64,000 nucleotides of DNA from Paratinospora sagittata (lineage: Eukaryota > Streptophyta > Magnoliopsida > Ranunculales > Menispermaceae), in NCBI GenBank assembly GCA_035771175.1, contig CM069598.1, forward strand, positions 4,137,931 through 4,201,930, written 5' to 3'. Shown here in pieces: positions 55,740 through 64,000 of this stretch; the first letter of the stretch is position 1, and each line of letters begins with the position of its first letter. Below the pieces are notes generated by a model. The model was not told where the DNA came from. It was given only the letters and a program-made list of their open reading frames with translations, and did no database searches. The position numbers and the translations under genes are program-made.

Positions 55740-58700
55740 ATGGCAGCTCTGAAGCGACTTCGAAGGCCAGGCCTCACTCGGCATGTAATCGAATCTCTCA
55801 GAACACTAACTTCTTCTTCATCTCCCGCAGCTCCTGACCTTCTTCGGCGGCGAATTTTTCGCCGTAAGTAGTTTTTCATTTCGTCTTCATCTTACACTTC
55901 CTTCAACTCGTGATTATTTTTCTTGTGATTTTACAGTGTTATTTGTTTGATTATTGTATTGCTTTTTTGTTTATTTATGTTGTTCAATCTACTGTTCTTT
56001 GAGCTCACTAAAAGAATTGGTGGGAAAATTAGATTCTTCTGGCGGTTACAGAAGAAGCGCGATGAATTCTTCTGGCGGAATTGTTTATAGGGGAAAAAAG
56101 AACCTTAATAAGAAAATATGTTAATTGGACCAGCTTTTATCAGTTGGACGGCTTGTATTTTCTGTTTGAGATTTTTTTATTTTTTTATTTTTTTGTTGAT
56201 ATTCCGGAACGGAAACCAATTTCATTGATTTGTGGGCGTCTTGAAGTAATTGATTTATGTTCTTAGTAATCAAAGATTTCTAGGACTAAGGTTTTTTGGG
56301 CCTTAGGGATATGTTATAAGATCTACTTGCTTTAAATCTTACAAGATTTCCAAAACACGAATGGCTCAAATTTACGTTAGTAAGCTTGCTCAAAAAATAG
56401 AGAGCTAAATAGTCATTTTACTAAATTTACGTTCTTTTTCTATCAATGCAGGGAATTTTGAAAGTCGAATTTGTTCTGGTGCATTGGAAGGGTCAAATTT
56501 GAAACCAGTTCTAGAATCCACTCGATTATTTTCAGTGATGCCGGCTGTCTTAGCTGGTTTGGTTGGAGTTGGAACACTATCGATGTCTCATGCAGATGTG
56601 AATGAGGTCTGTTGTGATTGTGTCATTGCCGTTGAAGTTTTACTCGTTCTCTAATTATTATATTTTTAAACATGTTAGCTTAACTTTGTGCAGGAAGACA
56701 CCCAAACTCCTTACCCAGAAGACTCCCCAACATCGGGATATATTGATTTGGAGAAAATTGTTAGGCAAGAGCGCTATCAACTTGAGGAATTGCTAAGGAG
56801 TAAGGGAATGCACTATGGTTCTTATCCTCCATTTACTGTTGGCATCAAAGGTCAAAAGGTGAAGGATTTCTCTTGTTATTTTCAAATATACCATCATTAA
56901 TTAGCTTTACATGGTTTTCTTAGATAGATAAACATGGTAAAGATTGCTTTGAAAGGTTTGGCATCTATTGCTCAGAAATGTTATTGAGATGTTAGCAATT
57001 TGAATGCCATGGAAATTCAGTATGAAATGTTCTTTTCTTCATAGTGAAATTATTTGAAATGATGCTTATTTAGATTGAGATGCTTTTGGTTGAAATTCAC
57101 TGCTTCAAACTTCATGTTCAAACCATTCAGCCTATTGTTGAAGTGCATGTTATCTGTGACTATTCTATGTACTTTAAGCAGTCAACCTAAAAGTAGAATG
57201 GTTCCTTAAATTCCTTAAGCTATAACTGTTGTTTTCATCTTTGTATAACCATTTTCATTACTAATTTATTAACCTGTTTCACTATGTGCATCCTGAAAAG
57301 CTCATGGATCATTTGCTGTCTCCTGGCTAAATAGGGAGACTACTTGGTTTCCTGTTAGTTATTCTTACCTGGGATGAACATATATATATATGTTCATAAT
57401 CTGATGCTAGTAGTGTATGCGTCTATTCATTAGGGACTGTGGTCCGTTTGACTTTGTTAGATTCAGTCTACCGCAGTTTTTCACCTGATTATGATTTGAT
57501 GCTGAAGAGGTACAAGGAGGCCCAAGCTATGACTAACCCTTGGCTTTAGTTTCTGGCTAGCCTCCCCCACCTCAACAGGGCCCATGGCAGAAATTAAAAA
57601 TAAATAAATAACAAGAAGAACAACTATGCATCCCATTTAGTATTCCATTTTCATTGAAGTGATATAAAATTGAATTTGCTAAAAATACTGTTAACAAGCT
57701 TCGGTTCAATGTTACAGGTTCGGATTAAATTCCATATTCCACCAACATGTGACATGCCACATTTGATTGTGAACCTTGTTGCATGTCTTGGATTGAAGGC
57801 TGAAGAGCATGCTGGTGGTTCAGATATGATACTGCGTGCTTGGAACAGGCATGTATAATTATCACCTGTGTATTCGTATGATTACCAGACATATATAGCG
57901 GTCACTTATATTGGAAATTGTCTATGTAATTTATACTTGTTTTGGCTGAAATCTCCTTTCCTGTATTTTGTTTCAGTGGTGTTGCCTGGCAGTTGACACT
58001 TACTCATCCAGAAAAGCAGAAGGAAAGTCAATCAGATAGACCAGTCATACAGGATAACAATGAACATGAGGGAGATCTGTCCATACTTATATTCCAGTCA
58101 CTCATCAGTGCTGAAAATGCTGTTAGTTCTTGTCTTTTTGTGCATTTGGCAATATTTATGTGTTTTGATTCATATTTGTTCAAATGTGAATGATTACCAC
58201 GACATTTTCTCTTACTGGGAGGCGTATAAATTATTTGCTTTCAGGAAATTGAGTTTATAAAACAGGGTCACTTTAGCTTGAAGGAGCTTGATGCTTTGGT
58301 CTCTGCGCTGAAATTGGCTAGTGTAAAGAGTGGTGCAAGGAGAGCCTTGGAACGAGGACCAAGAGGATACACAGAGAAACATGAGAGCAAACCAAATGGT
58401 CGAGTAGCTTCTATTGAAAAATCAGTGGCTGCTTTAGAGGCTATGGGAGTAAGAGTTTTTGGACTTAATGAAATCCAAGGAATTACCTCAAACAGTGAAA
58501 TATCATGGGAAAATATTGCTGGATATGATCAGCAAAAGCGGTATGCTAAAAGACTGTTAGCTTCAAATATTTCATCATTAGAATCTTTTCTATGATTGGA
58601 AACATCAAGATGCTGTTCCTTTGACAATTTATTTTCAATACTTATCATTAATTGGAAAGGATATCAGGTCAATGAATTAAAGATGACTCAACATATTATA

Positions 58701-61700
58701 AGGCACATTTTATTATTGTAATTTTATGATCAACGTCCAAAATCCTTGCTTCTAACTTTAGGGGGAGTCAATTCCAAGATTAGGATGTGAGCACACAAAA
58801 TTGATGGTTGGTGGTGAAAATGCACATGTGCTTCTTATGGTTTGACGGATTTGTTACTAAACAATAATAAGACCACCAATGAAATGGAGTAGCAAAAGGT
58901 GGTGTTGAGATGTCACTTGTTATAACCATGGTGGTTACTGATTAGAATCTCGATTCAAATCTATGAATCTTATGATTCACAATTCAATTATGGGGAAAAC
59001 TATTTAAACCCTTAATATGAATTTCAATACTTCTGAATCTTATAATGAAGCCTTAAAATTAATAAAATCTTATGGTTTTTAAATTTTACAATCCACTGTT
59101 CAAGTCTAATGATCCGCACCTTTTTTAAAAAAGTGAAAAAACAGTATCTTGCATTTTATGCTTATTGTTCCAATCTAAAGAATAAGTAGTTATTAAAATA
59201 GAACTTTTAGACATGACCTTGGACCATTGAAAATTGCTTAAAATGTAGAATGAACTAATTTTTTTTTAGGATAGGTACTTCAATAAGCGAAGTATAAATA
59301 CTTTTTATATGTGTGTATATTATATTATTGTGAACTATGTCTAAGATGTTATTGAAGTACTTAAAAAACACACTTTTTGTTCTTTGAGGAGAATGTGATA
59401 AGAAGCACCAACTCCTCTTTTGCATAACAAAGCAACACAAGGAGCCAATGCATGCAGTTTTGAGTGGGATATAATCATAGCATTCTTACTTCTACCTTTT
59501 TCAGCGAATGAGTGGAAAAGAGTTTCTTCATACCATTGTTAAGCTTATTCTTCTGTAATGCATCAACATGTTTATGTTTTGTGTATTGGTTTTATTTGTT
59601 GGTCTGCTTGCACGTCCGTGTTGGTACGTTTCTCTGGAGCTTCTAAATTGAATCACTTCTATTTAACTCATTATATTATCATTTCTCGTCTATGTTTCAG
59701 TGAAATAGAGGATACCATATTGTTGGCTTTACACAGTCCTGAGGTTTATGATGATATTGCCAGAGGTACCAGGTGTAAGTTTGAGTCGAACAGGCCTCGA
59801 GCTGTGCTTTTTGAAGGTCCACCAGGTTTGTCTTTGTGTCAATCATTGCCCAATAAAATAAGCTATTAGTATGGTTGCTTGGTATTGATCTTATCATCTT
59901 TGTAGGAGAAACACTGATTTTGTTCTCTATTGGAGTGACCATTATTTTAGTTTTAAGTACTTGGGATGTAGAATTGTTGTGTTGTATGTAAGTTTTTCGT
60001 AAAACCAGAGAATTAGTTTCAGATAGTTTAAGAGCAGTTTGCATTTGTGTTTGGAAGAAAAGATAAAGTGACACTCCTTTCGAAAATTATTCCAATATTA
60101 AATGTGAAGCATGACTTAGAAAAGTTGTATGTATTCAAACAAAAAATGTTTGTGATCTAATGGTTGGTGAAAGTGTGTTTCTGTGTTACTTTAGCATTAC
60201 TTTTTGTGTTTATCCCATCCCCAAAACTTAGGAAACCACAGGTAATGCACAAATGGTAGCTTCATTATTCTTGCATATTTTCAGTTATAGATCCATACAT
60301 GCTGTTATAAAGGTTCTTATTTGTCTCTATGTTGCACATGCCATTTCCTGTAGGAGAACTTCTAAAATACATTTTGTTTTGTTTTGTTTTTTTCCTTCTT
60401 TTTTCCATTAACATTGGAATGGGGTTGAAGTGTTGAATCTTACAGTTTACTTATGTGCTTGGCCTATCAAGTAATAATGTAATCTTATTTGGCCTTGGCC
60501 GCTGCTTGAACTCAAGCATTTTTTTTTTTTAATTCTTAATCCCTAGTCCTTTTTCAAATTTGAATTAGTGCAAGTATTTAAACCATGCTTTCAAATATCA
60601 ATAGATCTCCACTCGACTTCATCAACTTCTAGGTGACAAATTCCATTATCTTTGGGGAAATCTGTGTCTATGAACTTGGCAATTCAATGTGTTTCAACAT
60701 GGATCCCAAGTTCCAACAACAAATGTAAAACCTTGATTGGCATAATTACTTAGAGAAGGCATATCCTTCTAACATACTTAAAGCAGTTTCCTACTGTATG
60801 AATGTTAAAATAAATTCTTGCAAACTTCTCATCAGTTTTTGTGTCAAAACTTACTGTCTTGTCTTTCTGCAGTGTTTTTTGTCATGTGCTTTGCTAATCT
60901 TTCTATCTTTATGTGAATTGTTGAATCTTTCAGCTGTAGCAATGAAACTCTCTTATTGTAAGATAGTCCAAGCTCTGGCACAATTAAAGTTGCGTAATTT
61001 TAAATAATTCAAGCTTACACAAACTGCTATTTTGCCATTCAGGTACAGGGAAGACATCTTGTGCCCGGGTTATAGCCAATCAAGCAGTAAGTCATCACAT
61101 ATCTTCTAAATCTTTTTATTTTGTTTTCTACATTTTCTTTTTCAGCTAGATTTACCAAAATTCACTTTTATTCTCCAATTCTCATCATATTAAAGCTCCA
61201 CTTTTACATAATAATAATTATAATAATACTAGTTATGTTGATGGTTGATGGTTGACCATTTGAGGTAGAATATACAAGTTTGTAAATATCAATCAAATTA
61301 GTTCTTCATAAATGGTGGATTATGCACCTCCACAAGAACCGAAGCTCAATTATGGATAGAAAATGGAGAAATGGAACTTGTTGGGTGTTGTAAACTTGAA
61401 ATCTTAATCTTTTTTTTTTAATCAGTCTGAGAACCCAGAAATTTATTCACTTTATCCGTAATTTTCTTTTCATTTTCTCATATCTGGGATTTTGCTCCAC
61501 CATTTACCATATTGGACCAATCCTTTTCTTTCCTCTTCTTTTTTTGTCCTTTGCTCTGCTGCGGCTCATTGCTTCGCATTCTGTTGTCTCAGATGTTCCT
61601 ATTGCAAACATGGTGATAAAGTAATAATGGTGTAGACAGAAAATGGTATAAATGAGATATATAGTACTGGATTTGTATGGAACTCATATTTACATGGCAT

Positions 61701-64000
61701 GCATTTGGGTGCCTATAAACTGAAGTTGAAATGTAGGTGGTGTTGTATGTATTTTATTAGAATTTCAATTAAGGAAGCCATTGTCAGAATTTCTCTTCAT
61801 GCAGCAATTAGCTTTGTACGTTTATTTGCAAAATGTTTTCATTCTGAGCACGTGCTTTGTTATGGCAGGGGATCCCATTATTATATGTTCCACTTGAAGT
61901 TGTCATGTCAAAGTATTATGGTGAAAGTGAACGGCTGTTAGGGACGGTGTTTTCTCTTGCTAATGACCTCCCAGACGGTGCTATCATATTCTTAGATGAG
62001 GTAACTGGCACCAGCTCCGCTTAGTTGATAAATTCTTAAATTGATTGAAGGTAAATTATAGGTTACTTCCAATCATTGCTCAACTTCACTTCCGGTTTGG
62101 AAAGGGATTTGTTGAGTAGAGCTGAGCTTTTTTTCTTTTTCTTTTTTTTTTTTCCGGATAGAAAACTCAAGTTGAGGTCAGCTTCAGTTCTGTTTTGTGA
62201 TTTGGTTGTATGCGGTTCCCGTGTTACGTTGTATACCCTGTTAAGTAACCAAGATTCGATTTACCTTCCCTTTTTTCTCTCCCTCACAGGTGGATTCTTT
62301 TGCTGCTGCTCGTGATGAGGGAATGCATGAAGCTACACGTAGGATTTTGTCTGTCTTGTTACGACAGGTAAAAAATTGTTCTTTGTGCATCGTGGAGGGG
62401 TATTGGACTGGGCTCACGTTATAGTTCTTTTGCTAACTGATTCATCCCTTTTTTTTTGTCTGCTGTTTGTTTAAAGTGAACCAAGTCATTAGTAAATGGT
62501 GCAAGGAAAATTCCATGTGGCCATGAATTAACATACACAGCGGGCCTTGAAATTAACATATTCTTAGATTTGAACTAATCATATTTTATTTATGAGTTTT
62601 GTGGGACTCGGCCCTTTTTGCAGCTTTATCACAGCACTTGGAGATGCACGTGATGACAGTTTACTTGGATCTGGACATTTTCTGGCGTAATTATTAGTGC
62701 TCTACAAGTATAATGTCCCTACAGATTGAGTGGCTGAGGACAATATAAGACACTACCAAAGTGCATCCAATGAAGTTTTATATATTTTGTCTAGTTTTGT
62801 CCTCCGTGCATGACTTGTGCATGGATAATATCCTGGGAAGGCAGAAATATCCAAAATCTGTTTGGAAGAGTTCTTTCAATTATGCTGACCAGAAATATTG
62901 GTAGTTTTATAGAAGTGCAATAAATTTAACTGTATAACTTCATACAAATTCTTGGATGGACGTTTGTGTGTAGTCAAGAAGGGAAGTATTAATCAATGAA
63001 ACTGACCTTTAGGATATAAGGTGACTGTGATTCACTGTGGACAAGTCTCACTAGGAGCACTAGCACCCTTGAGACTTGATAGAAAAGCAATCTGCTGGAT
63101 ATGGTTTAGGAAATTTGGTAGTCATGAGACTCATGACTTAAGATATATCTCAAAACCTTTTGGAAAAGTTTATGCACAAAGAAGTTGAAGAACAAGGACA
63201 ATTTACTTGTGAAAGTCCAAGGAACTGATGTTTATTATGCAAGATTTGCCACAGGCTTGCAAGGTTTTGACTAAATCCAACTTGATCTGGACGTCTTTGA
63301 AAAGTATTTCATGACGAAGTATTTTCTATTATATTGCTATATAATGAGTGTCATTTGATAGGTATCACGTGGCATTTATTTATTTATCTAGTTCTGCCTG
63401 TTTTAGCAAAACTATTATTCCTTATCCCTTTTAACATAGAATTTATTTTTTGCATGAAGATAGATGGATTTGAGCAGGAGAAGAGAGTAGTGGTAATTGC
63501 TGCAACAAATAGAAAGGAAGACCTTGATCCAGCTCTTATAAGGTATGTCTTGTGACACTTCTGTGTAAGCAATGCAATTAGATCTGAATTGATAGGACAA
63601 TTGTCTAACTTTCTTTTATTGTTACTCTTTCTTTCAGTCGGTTTGACTCAATGATTACTTTTGGCCTTCCGGATGAACATAATCGTCTAGAAATAGCTTC
63701 TCAATATGCAAAGCATTTATCTAAGTCGGAACTAGTTCAATTTGCTGCAGTCACACAAGAGTAAGTCATGTTGCCTCTTTAATTCATCACACTTTTCAGA
63801 TTCATTTCTCCAATGCGATATAGGAATATTTGTTTTCCATGTGCATGACACAAACCATGTGCATGACACAAACAGTTGTGGGGCACAAAGTAGGCATTGC
63901 CTTTGTATTTTGAACTTATCTTTTTATCACTAGATAAGTGTTCGTTAACTTTACTTAGCCTCTACTTTTACCTTAAAATGAATCAATATTTGTAGAAGAG
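55740..64000 (+). CDS. AAA-type ATPase, organelle-targeting-like N terminus (runs off right edge)
   Basis: Exons: 55740-55863, 56452-56606, 56694-56858, 57718-57848, 57977-58121, 58245-58540, 59701-59825, 61043-61086, 61869-62000, 62290-62367, 63460-63542, 63638-63760 and the first bases of another from 63996. About 534 residues are seen. The Arg/Ser-rich start (MAALKRLRRPGLTRHVIESL) looks like a mitochondrial or plastid presequence, followed by one hydrophobic segment (residues about 67-82). A helical region precedes one AAA module: Walker A GPPGTGKT (378-385), Walker B AIIFLDE (433-439), sensor-1 VVIAATNR and the arginine-finger region SRFDS. Such proteins remodel or unfold other proteins using ATP; the substrate is unknown. 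Intron 4 uses a GC donor (57849). All ATPase motifs are intact. The C-terminal lid is outside the window. Confidence 0.92.

Noticed and set aside
55610..55879. Minus-strand Arg-rich open frame
   Set aside because: Shadow of exon 1 of the AAA-ATPase gene on the plus strand.

Overview
This is a plant nuclear genome segment, most likely from a eudicot. It is AT-rich, its genes have many short exons separated by GT-AG introns, and the proteins belong to plant families (GH9 endoglucanase, NPF nitrate/peptide transporter, PPi-dependent phosphofructokinase, plastid sugar transporter). The intergenic space is full of plant transposable elements. The species cannot be told from the sequence. No rRNA, canonical tRNA gene or CRISPR array was seen.

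Layout. 1-1.4 kb: 5' part of a plastid-type sugar transporter gene on the minus strand, running off the left edge. 6.8-10.2 kb and 13.9-17.0 kb: two near-identical five-exon GH9 class-B endoglucanase genes in convergent orientation, an inverted gene duplication. 18.8-24.0 kb: a retroposed poly-A insertion with a perfect 17-bp target duplication, a hAT-like MITE, and a ~4.0-kb Mutator-like element. That element carries an internally deleted transposase on the plus strand and a decayed plant-mobile-domain gene on the minus strand. 25.5-38.5 kb: a nested nest. A poly-A-tailed tRNA-like retroposon was split by a ~12.7-kb Ty3/gypsy chromovirus remnant, which was in turn hit by two LTR-type insertions that look like solo LTRs (2.97 and 2.43 kb), each with a perfect 5-bp target duplication. 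40.6-43.9 kb: an NPF6.4/NRT1.3-like transporter gene with an in-frame TGA in its last exon. 45.1-54.3 kb: the complete 16-exon gene for the PFP catalytic beta subunit, with a miniature LTR element (TRIM) in intron 6. 55.7-64.0 kb: the first 12 exons of an AAA-ATPase gene with an organelle-targeting-like N terminus, running off the right edge and containing a GC-AG intron.

The host genes are unrelated in pathway (cell-wall glucan hydrolysis, sugar and nitrate/peptide transport, cytosolic glycolysis, AAA chaperone/ATPase), as expected for a plant chromosome. The interest lies in the inverted GH9 pair, the apparently broken NPF gene, the datable layers of transposon nesting, and several repeat families present twice within the window.

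Exon coordinates were derived by hand from GT/AG sites, reading-frame continuity and remembered family sequences. Boundaries could be off by a few bases. No alignments or database searches were run.
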